Below, one piece after another: positions 37,036-48,854 of a stretch of 64,000 nt of DNA (the first letter of the stretch is position 1; every line of letters starts with the position of its first letter). Below the pieces are notes generated by a model. It was not told the origin of the DNA. It saw only the letters and a list, made by a program, of their open reading frames with translations, and searched no databases. This stretch comes from Microbacterium sp. 1.5R. GTDB taxonomy: Bacteria > Actinomycetota > Actinomycetes > Actinomycetales > Microbacteriaceae. The translations under genes and the position numbers were made by a program. The stretch lies in the NCBI RefSeq assembly GCF_001889265.1, contig NZ_CP018151.1:930001-994000 (forward strand). Direction: 5' to 3'.

Positions 37036-39266
37036 CGGGTCACCTCCGTCAGGTCGGTTTCGTAGATCTTCTCACGGCCGTCGGGGCTCGTGACCGTCAC
37101 CGTCGTCGACCCCGATCCGCCGGGGAACACGCGCAGTCGCAGGCCGTCGTGATAGTCGTAGTCCGGCCGATCGGTGCGGGCGCCCCAGGGGAGCGCGGTG
37201 CCGGGGCGCACGTACAGCGGCAGTGAATCGAAGGCATGGGTCTCCCGGCGCCATCCGCCGCCCACGACCGTCTCTCCCGTCAGCAGCGACGTCCACTCGC
37301 CCTCCGGGAGATAGAACTCCACCGTTCCGTCCTCCGAGAAGACCGGCGCGACGAGCAGGTCAGAGCCCAGCATGTACTGCCGGTCGAGGTAGCCGACGGC
37401 CGGGTCGTCCGGGAACTCCAGCTGCATCGGACGCATCACCGGCAGCCCGGTTCTCGAGGCGATGATGCCCTGCTGATAGAGGTAGGGCATGAGCTGCATC
37501 TTGAGGTGGGTGAAGCGCCTCGACACGTCGACGGCCTCCTCGTCGAAGGCCCACGGCACCCGGTACGAGCTCGAGCCGTGGAAGCGGGAGTGCGAGCCGA
37601 GCAGGCCGAACGCCGTCCAGCGTTTGAAGACCCCGGCATCCGGAGTGCCCTCGAAGCCCCCGATGTCGTGACTCCAGAAGGCGAAGCCGCTGAGCGCCAG
37701 CGACAGCCCTCCGCGCAGGGTCTCGGCCATCGACGCATAGGTCGAGGTGGAATCCCCGCCCCAGTGCACCGGCATGCTCTGTCCGCCCGCCGTGGCCGAG
37801 CGCGCGAACAGCACGGCGTCATCCGCGCCGCGGGCGTCGACGAGCACATCGTGCACCGCGCGATTGTAGAGATCGGTGTACAGGTTGTGCATGCGCTCGG
37901 GGTCGGAGCCGTCGGCCCAGACGACCTCGGTCGGGATGCGCTCGCCGAAGTCGGTCTTGAAGCAGTCCACGCCCTGGTCGATCAACCCGCGGAGCTTCGA
38001 CTGGTACCAGGCGGTGGCCTCGGGGTTCGTGAAGTCCACGAGACCCATACCCGCCTGCCACAGGTCCCACTGCCAGACCGATCCGTCGGGGCGCTGCACG
38101 AGGAAGCCCTGATCGGCGGCCTCGCGGAACAGCGGGGAGCGCTGGGCGATGTAGGGGTTGATCCAGACGCAGACGCGCAGGTCCTTGTCGTGCAGTCGCG
38201 ACAGCATGCCCTCGGGATCTGGGAACACCCGCGAATCCCAGACGAAGTCGGTCCAGTTGAATTCCCGCATCCAGAAGCAGTCGAAATGGAACACCGACAC
38301 CGGCAGCTCCCGCGCCGCCATCTCGTCGATGAACGAGTTGACGGTCTGCTCGTCGTAGTCGGTCGTGAAGCTCGTCGACAACCAGAGCCCGTATGACCAG
38401 GCGGGAACCACCGGCGGCCGTCCGGTGAGAGCCGTGTAGCGCGAGAGCACCTCCTTCGGCGTCGGACCGGCGATGACGAAGTACTCGAGCACCTCTCCCG
38501 AGACCGAGAACTGCACGCGCTCGACCGATTCCGAGCCGATCTCGTACGACACGTGACCCGGATCGTTCACGAGAACCCCGTACCCGCGGTTCGACACATG
38601 GAACGGGATGCTCTTGTACGCCTGCTCGCTCGAGGTCCCGCCGTCGGCGTTCCAGATGTCCACCGACTGACCGTTCTTCACCAGCGGGCCGAAGCGCTCG
38701 CCGAGGCCGTAGATGAGCTCGCCCACTCCCAGGTCGAGCTGCTCGTGCACGAAGACGGATCCGCTGGGGGTCGAGCCGCCCTGGCGGGCGTTGTCGACGA
38801 TTCCGGCATCCACCTGCGCATCCGGAGCGAGCCGGACGTAACCCTGAGCCTTGTGCCCGCTTCCGGTCACACGCCTGCCGTCGACCTCGAAGGACAGGCC
38901 CCACGGCGCACCGTGGGTGATCCGCGCCACGAGCGAACCGGCATCCAGGACGCCGCCCGCCTCGCTCACGGACACGGCGGCGGCCCCCGCTCCTGCGCCG
39001 GGGAGGCCGAATCCGCCGTGCCAGCGGCCGCCTTCGTGGTGTGCGATGCGCACGCGCACCACCCCTTCGGCGGGAGAGGAGAGCGTGGTCGTGAGCACGG
39101 GACGGTTCAGGGTGTCGCCGCGCTTGGCGATCACCATGGTGGGCGCCGTGATGACGATCCCTCGCCCGTCGGGGGTGTCGGTGGTCTCGGCGATGTCATA
39201 GGCCTCCTGCGCGTACAGCGCGGTGACCCCTGGACGCAGCTGCCAGAACCCGTCGGTGAACTTCAT
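37032..39266 (-). CDS. Glycoside hydrolase family 31, YicI-type alpha-xylosidase
   Basis: 744 aa from the ATG at 39266, which shares one base with the permease stop. The catalytic nucleophile Asp is in [11 protein letters not shown] and the acid/base Asp in [48 protein letters not shown] is close to that of YicI-type alpha-xylosidases. It removes alpha-xylosyl groups, for example from isoprimeverose. alpha-Glucosidase activity cannot be excluded by sequence alone. Cytoplasmic. Confidence 0.88.
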   Translation of the reverse strand: MKFTDGFWQLRPGVTALYAQEAYDIAETTDTPDGRGIVITAPTMVIAKRGDTLNRPVLTTTLSSPAEGVVRVRIAHHEGGRWHGGFGLPGAGAGAAAVSVSEAGGVLDAGSLVARITHGAPWGLSFEVDGRRVTGSGHKAQGYVRLAPDAQVDAGIVDNARQGGSTPSGSVFVHEQLDLGVGELIYGLGERFGPLVKNGQSVDIWNADGGTSSEQAYKSIPFHVSNRGYGVLVNDPGHVSYEIGSESVERVQFSVSGEVLEYFVIAGPTPKEVLSRYTALTGRPPVVPAWSYGLWLSTSFTTDYDEQTVNSFIDEMAARELPVSVFHFDCFWMREFNWTDFVWDSRVFPDPEGMLSRLHDKDLRVCVWINPYIAQRSPLFREAADQGFLVQRPDGSVWQWDLWQAGMGLVDFTNPEATAWYQSKLRGLIDQGVDCFKTDFGERIPTEVVWADGSDPERMHNLYTDLYNRAVHDVLVDARGADDAVLFARSATAGGQSMPVHWGGDSTSTYASMAETLRGGLSLALSGFAFWSHDIGGFEGTPDAGVFKRWTAFGLLGSHSRFHGSSSYRVPWAFDEEAVDVSRRFTHLKMQLMPYLYQQGIIASRTGLPVMRPMQLEFPDDPAVGYLDRQYMLGSDLLVAPVFSEDGTVEFYLPEGEWTSLLTGETVVGGGWRRETHAFDSLPLYVRPGTALPWGARTDRPDYDYHDGLRLRVFPGGSGSTTVTVTSPDGREKIYETDLTEVTR

Positions 39267-40153
39267 TACTTGACTGCTCCTGCCGTGATGCCGCGCGTGA
39301 GGGTGCGCTGGAAGATGAGGAAGAAGATGAGCGTGGGGATGATGCCGAGCAGCGCGGACGCGCTCGTCGTCGTGACGTCCATGAGCCGGTCGCCCTGCAG
39401 CACGCTGATCGCCACGGGGACCGTCTGGTTGGCGTTCGACGCGAGGAAGGTCAGCGGGATCAGGAACTCGTTCCACGTCCAGATGAAGAAGAAGATGAGC
39501 AGCACCGACAGGGTCGGACGGCTGATCGGGAAGACGACCCGCCACAGGATCTGCCAGCGGCTCGCGCCGTCGAGAGACGCCGCCTCGAGGATCTCCTTCG
39601 GGAACGTCCCGTAGACCGACGACAGCAGATACGTGCCGAACGCCGCCTGGATCACGGTGAAGACGATGATCACCGACCACACGTTGTCGTACAGGCCGAC
39701 GGACTTGAACATGTAATAGAGCGGGTAGAGGAGGGCCTCCTGGGGCAGCAGGTTCGCGAGCAGGAAGAGCAGCACGATCCAGCTGCGTCCGCGGACTCGC
39801 CCGATGCCGATCGCGAAGGCGTTGAGCATCGAGATGACCACGGCGAGGACGGAGACCACGCCAGCGATGAAGAGCGAGTTCCAGACCTTCTCGGGGAAGT
39901 TCACCCTCTCCCAGAACTTGATGATCCCGCCGAAGTCGAGGGTCTCGGGGAACGCCAGCGGACCCGACGTCGCGTAGTCGACCGGCGACTTGAACGAGTT
40001 GACCAGCACGAGGTAGAACGGCGCGATGATCAGCAGCGCACCGATCACGACGAGGGCGAGCATGAGCCAGTCGATCGGACGCTTCTTGGTCATGCCGCCG
40101 CGCGGACGGCTGGTGGCCGGCTTGCCGGTGACGATGGCGGTGGTGGCGTGCAT
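39266..40153 (-). CDS. Sugar ABC importer permease (MalG type)
   Basis: 295 aa, six membrane segments. The EAA loop ILEAASLDGASRWQILWRVVFPISRPTLS and the start of the first helix (IDWLMLALVVIGALLIIAPFYLVLVNSFKSPVDY) are typical of carbohydrate-uptake CUT1 permeases. It shares a single base with the MalF-type gene upstream and with the GH31 gene downstream. No ATPase gene is present, as usual for CUT1 systems in actinobacteria that share MsiK. Confidence 0.92.
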   Translation of the reverse strand: MHATTAIVTGKPATSRPRGGMTKKRPIDWLMLALVVIGALLIIAPFYLVLVNSFKSPVDYATSGPLAFPETLDFGGIIKFWERVNFPEKVWNSLFIAGVVSVLAVVISMLNAFAIGIGRVRGRSWIVLLFLLANLLPQEALLYPLYYMFKSVGLYDNVWSVIIVFTVIQAAFGTYLLSSVYGTFPKEILEAASLDGASRWQILWRVVFPISRPTLSVLLIFFFIWTWNEFLIPLTFLASNANQTVPVAISVLQGDRLMDVTTTSASALLGIIPTLIFFLIFQRTLTRGITAGAVK

Positions 40154-41118
40154 CAGAGACCCGCCCTTTCCTTGCGCTCGAGCGAGTTCTGCACGCGGAT
40201 GAAGATGATCGACACGATCACCACGACGATGGTCAGCACGGTGGCGATGGTCGCGCCGTAGCCGACGTTCCGCTTCGTGAAGAACTCCTGGTAGGCGTAG
40301 TACGCGGGCACCAGGGTGGCGCCGGCGGGGCCGCCGCGGGTGATGATGTAGACGGGGCCGAAGACCTTGAGCGCCGCGATCGTGCAGGTCAGAGTGACGA
40401 CGAAGATCTCCGGGCGGATGATGCTCATCGTGATCGCGGAGAATCGCTGGAACCAGTTCGCCCCGTCGAGTTCGGCGGCTTCGTAGAGCTCAGGGTCGAC
40501 GCGCTGCAGCGCCGCCATGAAGACGACCACGGGGTAGCCGAGCTGCACCCACACCATGACGACCATCAGCACGATGAGGGCCGAGGGCATCTGGCCGAGC
40601 CAGTCGTAGGCGGGGATGCCGAACCATCCGAGGATCTGGTTCAGCGCACCGTCGCCACCCGGCCGGACGATCCAGCCGATCACGATGCCGGCGACGGCGA
40701 TCGGGAGGATCTGAGGGAGGTAGTACGTCGCCCGCAGGAAGCTGCCCACCTTGCCGCCGAACTTGCGTCCGACGACGTCGAAGAGAAGGGCGGCGACGAT
40801 GAGACCGACGATCGTGGGCACCACGACCATGGCGATGATCATCCACACCGAGTTCGTGAACGAGGTCCAGAAGTCGCTGTCGGTGAGGATCTTCTGCCAG
40901 TTCTCGAGACCGATGAACTCCGGTGTGCGGACGCCCTTCCACTTCGTGAAGGTCAGATACACGTTCCAGATCAGCGGGACGATGACGACGACGAGGAGCA
41001 GGACGAAGCCCGGGAGCAGGTACATCCAGTAGGCGCCGGTCCCACCGCTGCGCTGCGGGATCGACGGCTCTTCGGGCGGCAGCTTCGTGCGGCCCTCGCG
41101 GCGGGTGACGAGTGACAT
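40153..41118 (-). CDS. Sugar ABC importer permease (MalF type)
   Basis: 321 aa from the ATG at 41118, which has GGAG at a 6-nt spacing (an ATG at 41124 lies too close to that site). Six membrane segments and the EAA loop ELYEAAELDGANWFQRFSAITMSIIRPE mark a CUT1 permease. It forms the channel with the MalG-type protein. Confidence 0.92.
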   Translation of the reverse strand: MSLVTRREGRTKLPPEEPSIPQRSGGTGAYWMYLLPGFVLLLVVVIVPLIWNVYLTFTKWKGVRTPEFIGLENWQKILTDSDFWTSFTNSVWMIIAMVVVPTIVGLIVAALLFDVVGRKFGGKVGSFLRATYYLPQILPIAVAGIVIGWIVRPGGDGALNQILGWFGIPAYDWLGQMPSALIVLMVVMVWVQLGYPVVVFMAALQRVDPELYEAAELDGANWFQRFSAITMSIIRPEIFVVTLTCTIAALKVFGPVYIITRGGPAGATLVPAYYAYQEFFTKRNVGYGATIATVLTIVVVIVSIIFIRVQNSLERKERAGL

Positions 41119-41176
41119 GTTCATCTCCAGGAGGATGCGGGGGCGGCGACGTGCGGTCGCCGCCCCCGCGAGTGGA

Positions 41177-42484
41177 TCAACGGAATTCGGCCGTGCCCTC
41201 GTCGTACTGCTCGCCGAGGTTGGTGTTGGTCGTCTCGGCGTCCTGCGTGCCGGTGATCAGACCCTGGAGCTCCTGGACGATCACGTCGTAGAAGCCGGGG
41301 GCGGGCCAGTCGGGGTAGAACGAGAGTCCGTCGGCGTCGAGCACGCCGTTGAACGTCTCGATCAGGGCCGCGCTCTTCTCATCGGTGATGTCGGCGGTGT
41401 CTGCCGCGACGGGGAGGCCGCCGTTGTTGCCGATGATCGCCTGGATCTCCGGCCGCATCGTGATGTCGATGAACTCGTACGCGAGCTCCTTGTTCGCGGC
41501 GTTCTCGGGGACGACCCACAGGTTGCCGGACGAGCCGAGCGAGAGATCCGCTCCAGGGAACGCCGTCATCGTCCAATCGAAGCCGGTGGCCTCCGAGACG
41601 AAGCGTCCGAACCACCAGGAGCCCGAGACGAAGATCGGCGAGGTGCCGTTGATGAACGAGACACCGGCGTCCTCGGCCTTGACCGATGAGACGTCCGAGG
41701 CGATGTAGCCCTTGTCGACGTAGTCCTGGAGCGTCTCGGAGGCGGCGGTGACCTCCGGGCCCTGCCAATCGACCTCTCCGTCGTAGAGCTGATAGGAGTC
41801 GACGAAGTCGCGGTCTCCCTCGAGCAGCGCGAGCTGATACCACAGCTGTCCGAGCGGGTACTCCGCGCCGGCCTCGGCGAGAGGGGTGACTCCCTGTGCG
41901 ACGAACGCGTCGAGCACGTCGACGAACTCCTCGTAGGTGGTGGGGATCTCGAGCCCTGCCGCGGCGAACGCGTCCTGGTTGTAGTAGACGCCGACGAACT
42001 CGCCGTAGTTCGGGACGCCGAACCACGTGTCACCGCCCATCACACCGTCTTCGGAGTACTTCGCGGTGGTCTGGAGAGAGGGTGCGAGCTTCTCGTCCCA
42101 CCCGTACTCCTCGACGGCGTCGGAGATGTCGGCGATCAGGCCGGTGGAGGCGAGGAAGCCGGCCGTCGCGTTGCCCTTGTTGAACTCCATGAGGTCGGGG
42201 GCGGCGTCCGTGTCGAGCACCTGGCTGGCGGTCTTCTGGATCTGTTCGAAGGACTTCTCCTCGAACTCGACCTTCGCGCCGGTCTCCTCCTCGAAGATCG
42301 CGATCGCCTCGGCCCACGCCTTGCCCATCGCACTGTCGGCGCCCTCGTAGTGCCAGAGCTTGAGGGTGTCGCCGCCGCCCCCCTCGTCGCCGGAACCGGC
42401 GGTGCATCCGCTCAGGGCGATGCCTGTCGCGGTGAGAGCGGCGAGAGCCGCCAACGTCTTCGTCCTGCGGGTGGTGCGTGCCAT
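41177..42484 (-). CDS. Family 1 extracellular sugar-binding lipoprotein
   Basis: 435 aa. Lipoprotein signal with lipobox ALSGCTAG, then the SBP_bac_1 domain (LKLWHYEGADSAMGKAWAEAIAIFEEETGAKVEFEEKSFEQIQKTA). An AGGAG site precedes the ATG at 42484. It captures the oligosaccharide for the two permeases. The operator of the operon lies 74 nt upstream. Confidence 0.93.
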   Translation of the reverse strand: MARTTRRTKTLAALAALTATGIALSGCTAGSGDEGGGGDTLKLWHYEGADSAMGKAWAEAIAIFEEETGAKVEFEEKSFEQIQKTASQVLDTDAAPDLMEFNKGNATAGFLASTGLIADISDAVEEYGWDEKLAPSLQTTAKYSEDGVMGGDTWFGVPNYGEFVGVYYNQDAFAAAGLEIPTTYEEFVDVLDAFVAQGVTPLAEAGAEYPLGQLWYQLALLEGDRDFVDSYQLYDGEVDWQGPEVTAASETLQDYVDKGYIASDVSSVKAEDAGVSFINGTSPIFVSGSWWFGRFVSEATGFDWTMTAFPGADLSLGSSGNLWVVPENAANKELAYEFIDITMRPEIQAIIGNNGGLPVAADTADITDEKSAALIETFNGVLDADGLSFYPDWPAPGFYDVIVQELQGLITGTQDAETTNTNLGEQYDEGTAEFR

Positions 42485-42557
42485 CGTCGGCACTCCTTTC
42501 TCGGTGGCCCTGGGGCCGGACACTTCAGTGGGTCGGGTGTTCAGTTGTGATGAGGCG

Positions 42558-42574
42558 ATCGTCGAAGCGTTTCG
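42558..42574 (-). promoter_or_regulatory. LacI operator upstream of the sugar-binding protein gene
   Basis: ATCGTCGAAGCGTTTCG, containing the inverted repeat TCGAA-N4-TTCGA, identical over 17 bp to the site upstream of the lacI-type gene at 43650. Confidence 0.65.
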
Positions 42575-42607
42575 ATGATCGCGATGCGGCTGCGTGGTCG
42601 ACGCCCG

Positions 42608-43621
42608 TCAGTCCCGCGTGGGAGCGACGGAGCCGGCGGACTGGTACTCAGGTGGGATCAGGTGGATCTGCGCGGGCAGGCCCGGTTCCTCCAGGCGTCG
42701 TACCGCGAGGTCGACGGCGAGCTCGCACGACCTCTGCGGCACGAGCGGGATCGTGTCGATCGGGACGACGAGCGCAGACGTGTCGAACGATGCGGCCGCC
42801 GAGATGACGGAGACGTCTTCTCCCACCGTCAGCCCCTGGGACGAGATCGTCTCGAGGAGGACGTCGTGGACGTCGCCGGCGGCGTGGACGATGAAGGCGC
42901 GGACGCCGCGCTCCAGCGCCAGCTCTGCGGCCGCGCGCACGGAGGAGGCATCGGTGGTCGTGACGCCCGTCGTCACCCAGTCGAGGTCGACGCCCCGCTC
43001 GGCCGCTCGCTCCTGCACGCCGAGGAGCAGGCGACGAGGGAAGTTCGACTTCCGGTAGGAGACCTCGGTCTGGCCGAACAGCGTGACCGACGTATGTCCG
43101 GCATCGGCCAGTCGATCCACCGCGAGATGCCCCGTCGCCTCGAAGTCGAGGTCGACACAGGTCAGATCCCGGGCGTCGTCGGGGATGCCGATGAACACGG
43201 TGGGGGAGCGCAGGGAGCGGGCGATGTCCGCGCGCTCATCGTCGGGGGCGACGTCGAGCACGAGGATGGCATCGACCAGATTGCTCGCGGCGACGCGGTT
43301 CATGCCCTCTGACGCCTGCTCGTCAGTCAGGAGGAGGATGTCGTAACCGCGGCGCCGCGCGGCGACCGCGGTCGCGAGCACGAACGCCATGTGGGTCGGG
43401 GCGTGCGTGTCGGCGCGGAGGGGCTCGGTGAGCCCGAAGATCTGAGTGCGGCGCCCGGCGAGCATCCGTGCTCCGGCGTCGGGTTCGTAACCGAGCGTGT
43501 GCACCGCGTCCTCGATGCGGCGGCGCGTCTTCTCGGAGACGGGGCGCTTGCCGCTCAGAGCGTAGGAGACCGTGCTGATCGACACTCCGGCGGCTTCTGC
43601 CACCTCGTGGATCGTCGTCAT
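42608..43621 (-). CDS. LacI-family regulator of the alpha-xyloside/beta-glucoside operon
   Basis: 337 aa. LacI DNA-binding domain MTTIHEVAEAAGVSISTVSYALSGKRPVSEKTRRRIEDAVHTLGYEPDAGARMLAG with the hinge helix, then a sugar-binding core (FVLATAVAARRRGYDILLLTDEQ ... CVDLDFEATGHLAVDRLADAGHTSV). It precedes the transport and hydrolase genes on the same strand. A shared 17-bp operator lies in front of both this gene and the binding-protein gene, so it likely represses itself and the operon until the sugar is present. Confidence 0.93.
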   Translation of the reverse strand: MTTIHEVAEAAGVSISTVSYALSGKRPVSEKTRRRIEDAVHTLGYEPDAGARMLAGRRTQIFGLTEPLRADTHAPTHMAFVLATAVAARRRGYDILLLTDEQASEGMNRVAASNLVDAILVLDVAPDDERADIARSLRSPTVFIGIPDDARDLTCVDLDFEATGHLAVDRLADAGHTSVTLFGQTEVSYRKSNFPRRLLLGVQERAAERGVDLDWVTTGVTTTDASSVRAAAELALERGVRAFIVHAAGDVHDVLLETISSQGLTVGEDVSVISAAASFDTSALVVPIDTIPLVPQRSCELAVDLAVRRLEEPGLPAQIHLIPPEYQSAGSVAPTRD

Positions 43622-43649
43622 CAGGACTCCATCGTCGTGTTTCGGTCAC

Positions 43650-43714
43650 ATCGTCGAAGCGTTTCGCTACCGCCTCTGACAGCGATGATAGGCACGGTTC
43701 AACGCTGCGCGCAA
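43650..43714 (-). promoter_or_regulatory. Promoter and operator of the lacI-type gene
   Basis: On the minus strand TTGCGC (43709-43714) and TATCAT (43685-43690) with an 18-nt spacer. The operator ATCGTCGAAGCGTTTCG (43650-43666) lies about 12-28 nt into the transcript. The -35 and spacing are the same as at the amine-oxidase promoter. Confidence 0.6.
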
Positions 43715-43833
43715 CCTTTTTGTGGTCACTCGCAACAAATCGATCGCGGAGAACGCGGGAGCGGTCCCATCGATTCACCGGACAGGGCGACGGGGCCTCG
43801 ATGGGGGAGGGGATTCGAGACCCCGCCGCCGGT

Positions 43834-44292
43834 CTACGAAGGGATGCGGATCTGAGCGATGACCTCGGAGTACTCGGTCTCGCCGACAGGGGTGAAGCCG
43901 ACACGCAGGAAGAACGCCTCGGGGCCGTCTTCTCCGGCCTCGTAGATGACGTTGATGTGGTCGAATCCGCGGACTCGCGCCTCTTCGATGAGCTGCTCGA
44001 CCGCGAAGCGACCCACGCCCTTGCCCTGGTCGTCGGCGTCGACGTTGATGCGCCACAGCACGGAGCGGAAGTGCTCTTCCGGGGCGTCGGCGTCGAAGTT
44101 CGCACTGACGAAACCGACGACCTGGTCGTCGTCGAGGACGACTCGCTGCCAGGAGGTCTGGGGATTGATGACGGTCGCGGCGATGCCGTAGGACACCGGA
44201 GCGAGGAACTGCTCCTGTCCGGGCTTGAGCGACATGTTGTTCACGGCGACGATCGTCGCAGCGGAGAGTTCGACCATGCGCAGTTCGGACAT
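43834..44292 (-). CDS. GNAT-family N-acetyltransferase
   Basis: 152 aa. The acetyl-CoA-binding motif A reads WRINVDADDQGKGVGRFAVEQLIEEARVRGF (Q/R-x-x-G-x-G/A), with the beta-bulge strand before it and FFLRVGFTPVGE at the C-terminus. The N-terminal part resembles SpeG/BltD-like polyamine or small-molecule acetyltransferases, but the substrate is not determinable. The ATG at 44292 follows TAGCCT (44299-44304 on the plus strand as AGGCTA) by 6 nt: leaderless. It stands alone. Confidence 0.85.
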   Translation of the reverse strand: MSELRMVELSAATIVAVNNMSLKPGQEQFLAPVSYGIAATVINPQTSWQRVVLDDDQVVGFVSANFDADAPEEHFRSVLWRINVDADDQGKGVGRFAVEQLIEEARVRGFDHINVIYEAGEDGPEAFFLRVGFTPVGETEYSEVIAQIRIPS

Positions 44293-44423
44293 GATCACAG
44301 GCTAGCCCCTCATCGGGTCGCCGCGCAGAAACCTCGACTTTCGTCAGGGGTGCAGCTCTGCGGGATGCCGGAAGTCGATGTCCACCCCGCCTCGGGGCGA
44401 ACGTGCGTCGGGAGCGGCTCAGG

Positions 44424-44429
44424 TATCTT
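44424..44429 (+). promoter_or_regulatory. -10 box of icd
   Basis: TATCTT, placing the start point near 44436, some 36 nt before the GTG start. The GGAG at 44459-44462 then serves as ribosome site, which is why I prefer the GTG at 44472 over the ATG at 44445. Confidence 0.4.
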
Positions 44430-44471
44430 GGTATCGAGACAAATATGCCCTCGCGAACGGAGAACCTCCTG

Positions 44472-46691
<2,220 letters not shown>

Positions 46692-46702
46692 CGCAGATCA
46701 CA

Positions 46703-46742
46703 GAAGAAGGGGCCGGATGCGAGAGCATCCGGCCCCTTCTTC
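46703..46742 (+). terminator. 18-bp perfect terminator hairpin of icd
   Basis: GAAGAAGGGGCCGGATGC (46703-46720), loop GAGA, exact complement to 46742. The strongest stem in the window; it can also stop the convergent L,D-transpeptidase transcript. Confidence 0.9.
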
Positions 46743-46806
46743 GCGTGATCCCTCCGCGGAATCGACGACGCGTCGCGTGCGGGGATCTGCTCGGTGAGAG
46801 CGGGGA

Positions 46807-48321
46807 TCAGTAGTGGACCGCGACCTCGAGGCCCACGGGCGACCATTCGTAGACGTACCGGGCGACATCGATCGGCATGTTCACGCAACCGTGGCTGCGG
46901 GGATTGCCGAAGTCGTTGTGCCAGTAGGTGCCGTGGAAGCCCTCGTCGCCGTTGAAGTAGGTGACCCAGGGGACGTTGGGCGTCTCGGTGATCGAGCCGT
47001 CCGGCTCGCGGCTCTTCATGGTCTGCTCGCGCACGTGCGCGTAGACGCGGAAGTTGCCGGTGTCGGTGGGTGTCGCGCTCTTGCCCGAGGAGATCGCCCA
47101 GGAGCGCACGACCGCGCCGTTCTCGATGAGGGTCGCGGTCTGCGACCCGAGGTCGACATCGATCTTGCGCACGAGGTTGACGGACTCGAACGGCGTCTCG
47201 GTGACCTCGATGGGGAAGATGCCCTCGCCGGCCTCGAGCTTCGTCGCGACGTCGGATGCGAGAGCAGAGGTGTCGCCGATCGCGCGACCGCTCACTCCCT
47301 CGGCCTCGGTGCGGAGGATCTTGCCGGCCGAATCGACGATGTTCGTCGCGTTGACCGGGGCCCGGTCGACGGCCGCCGGGAGGGCGTCGATCGTCGCCTG
47401 GATCGAAGCCTCGTCGGCGACCACGCTGAGCTCGCCACCGTCGTCGACGACGGAGATCCAGGTCGAGGCGGTCGCCGCGTCGACGGGCACCGTGCGCTCT
47501 TCGCCGATGTAGAAGCCGATCGAGCCGAGCATCGTGTTCAGTGAGGTCGCGAAAGCCGTGGCGTCTTCGTCAGTGATCGCCGGCGCGGCTTCGGCCGGGT
47601 CGCCGGAGAACTCGAGGCTCGTGCCACCGTCCGCGATCGTGTCGACGATGGCGGCGGTGAGACCGTTGAGGTCGACGGCCGTCCCGGTGGCTGAGGGGGT
47701 GATCGCGTAGCCACCGCCTGCGGCGTCGAAGACGACGCCGGCATCGACCGCGTCTTCGAAACTCGACGGCACGGCCTCACGCAACGCGGCCTCGGCCGTC
47801 GCGGGATCGAGAGTGATCTCGCCGGCGACGGGTTCACCCATCCAGGCGGTCACGTTCCAGAGCGGACGCTCCGCGAAAGCGGCGTCCGCGAGTGCGGTCG
47901 CGTCGATCTCGGCGCCGAGATCCGCTCCCGTCAGCACGGTGTCGCCGCCTGCTCCGGTCAGAGTGACCTCTGCATCGGCGACGTGGGCCTGGATCGTGTC
48001 GGCCGCGGCACCGGGCGTGAGCCAGCCGACGGGAATCCCGGCGACCGTGGTGCCCGGCGCGATCAGGATCATCGAGGCGGCGGCCGTGCCCAGGGCCAGC
48101 GCGCCCACGCCGAGGCCGACCCACAGGCCGAGGCGCTTCTTCTTCGGAGCCGGTTCGATCGGCGCCCAGGCGAGTTCCTGGTCGCCGCTGCGCGGCGGCT
48201 GGGAGTCGGTGGGTGCGTCGCCGGAGTCGGCGGGCGCGACAGGATTCGGCTGGTCTCCGGAGGCGGTCGCCTCGGTCAGCTTCTCGGTCTTCGCATCCTG
48301 CGCTGAGATCAGATCGGTCAC
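46807..48321 (-). CDS. Membrane-anchored L,D-transpeptidase (YkuD) with peptidoglycan-binding domains
   Basis: 504 aa from the GTG at 48321 (GGGGTGAG upstream). A cytosolic Pro/Ala-rich segment of ~60 residues, one membrane helix (LGLWVGLGVGALALGTAAASMILIAP), two PG-binding type 4 repeats (~95-330), and a C-terminal YkuD domain with HGTYWHNDFGNPRSHGCVNMP and nucleophile Cys479. It makes 3-3 cross-links between meso-diamino acid or equivalent residues in the cell wall, or attaches proteins to it. Convergent with icd. Confidence 0.93.
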   Translation of the reverse strand: MTDLISAQDAKTEKLTEATASGDQPNPVAPADSGDAPTDSQPPRSGDQELAWAPIEPAPKKKRLGLWVGLGVGALALGTAAASMILIAPGTTVAGIPVGWLTPGAAADTIQAHVADAEVTLTGAGGDTVLTGADLGAEIDATALADAAFAERPLWNVTAWMGEPVAGEITLDPATAEAALREAVPSSFEDAVDAGVVFDAAGGGYAITPSATGTAVDLNGLTAAIVDTIADGGTSLEFSGDPAEAAPAITDEDATAFATSLNTMLGSIGFYIGEERTVPVDAATASTWISVVDDGGELSVVADEASIQATIDALPAAVDRAPVNATNIVDSAGKILRTEAEGVSGRAIGDTSALASDVATKLEAGEGIFPIEVTETPFESVNLVRKIDVDLGSQTATLIENGAVVRSWAISSGKSATPTDTGNFRVYAHVREQTMKSREPDGSITETPNVPWVTYFNGDEGFHGTYWHNDFGNPRSHGCVNMPIDVARYVYEWSPVGLEVAVHY

Positions 48322-48421
48322 GAACTCACCCCCCGGTTTCTCACGTGTCCTTAGCGATATGCTACGCGATCGCTGATAACGAGGAGGCAACGGTCCGTGG
48401 ACCGCGGAAATTCCCGATGCG

Positions 48422-48829
48422 TCAGTCGGTGATGACGGCGAGGCCGTCGATCTCGACCAGCATCTCCTCGCGGGGGAGGCCCGTGAAGACGGTCGTGCGC
48501 GAAGGCAGGACCCCGCTGGTGGTGTGCGCTGTCACGAACGCGCCATACGCGTCGTTCATGATCGCGAAGTCCTCACGCTTGGTCAGGTAGACGCGCAGCA
48601 TCACGACATCGTCGAATGTCGCGCCGGATGCCTCGACGATCGCCTTGACGTTCTCGAGCGTGCGCGTGGTCTGAGCCGCGACATCGCCGGGGAAGAGGTA
48701 TTCGCTCGTCTGGGGGTCGACAGGGCCCTGTCCGGAGACCTGCACGATCGGGCCCTTTCGGATCCCCTGCGAGAAGGTGTGAGCGGGAGCGGGGGCGGCG
48801 TCGGTCGACACTCGGATCTTCGCGGTCAT
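48422..48829 (-). CDS. ridA: RidA-family enamine/imine deaminase
   Basis: 135 aa. RidA/YjgF fold: QVSGQGPVDPQT, AAQTTRTLENVKAIVEASGATFDDVVMLRVYLTKREDF, GVLPSRTTVFTGLPREEMLVEIDGLAV. RidA removes 2-aminoacrylate and similar enamines that PLP-dependent dehydratases release from serine or threonine. The divergent neighbour (25-nt gap) is exactly such a PLP enzyme, so they probably work together. TAGGCT ends 6 nt before the ATG: leaderless. Confidence 0.9.
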   Translation of the reverse strand: MTAKIRVSTDAAPAPAHTFSQGIRKGPIVQVSGQGPVDPQTSEYLFPGDVAAQTTRTLENVKAIVEASGATFDDVVMLRVYLTKREDFAIMNDAYGAFVTAHTTSGVLPSRTTVFTGLPREEMLVEIDGLAVITD

Positions 48830-48835
48830 GCGACC

Positions 48836-48848
48836 AGCCTAGTAGCCT
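48836..48848. promoter_or_regulatory. Two divergent leaderless promoters with abutting -10 boxes
   Basis: The minus-strand -10 of ridA is TAGGCT (48836-48841) and the plus-strand -10 of the D-amino-acid gene is TAGCCT (48843-48848), one base apart. Each ends 6 nt before its own start codon. The whole intergenic space is 25 nt, so both -35 regions lie inside the opposite gene. Confidence 0.55.
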
Positions 48849-48854
48849 TGTTAG

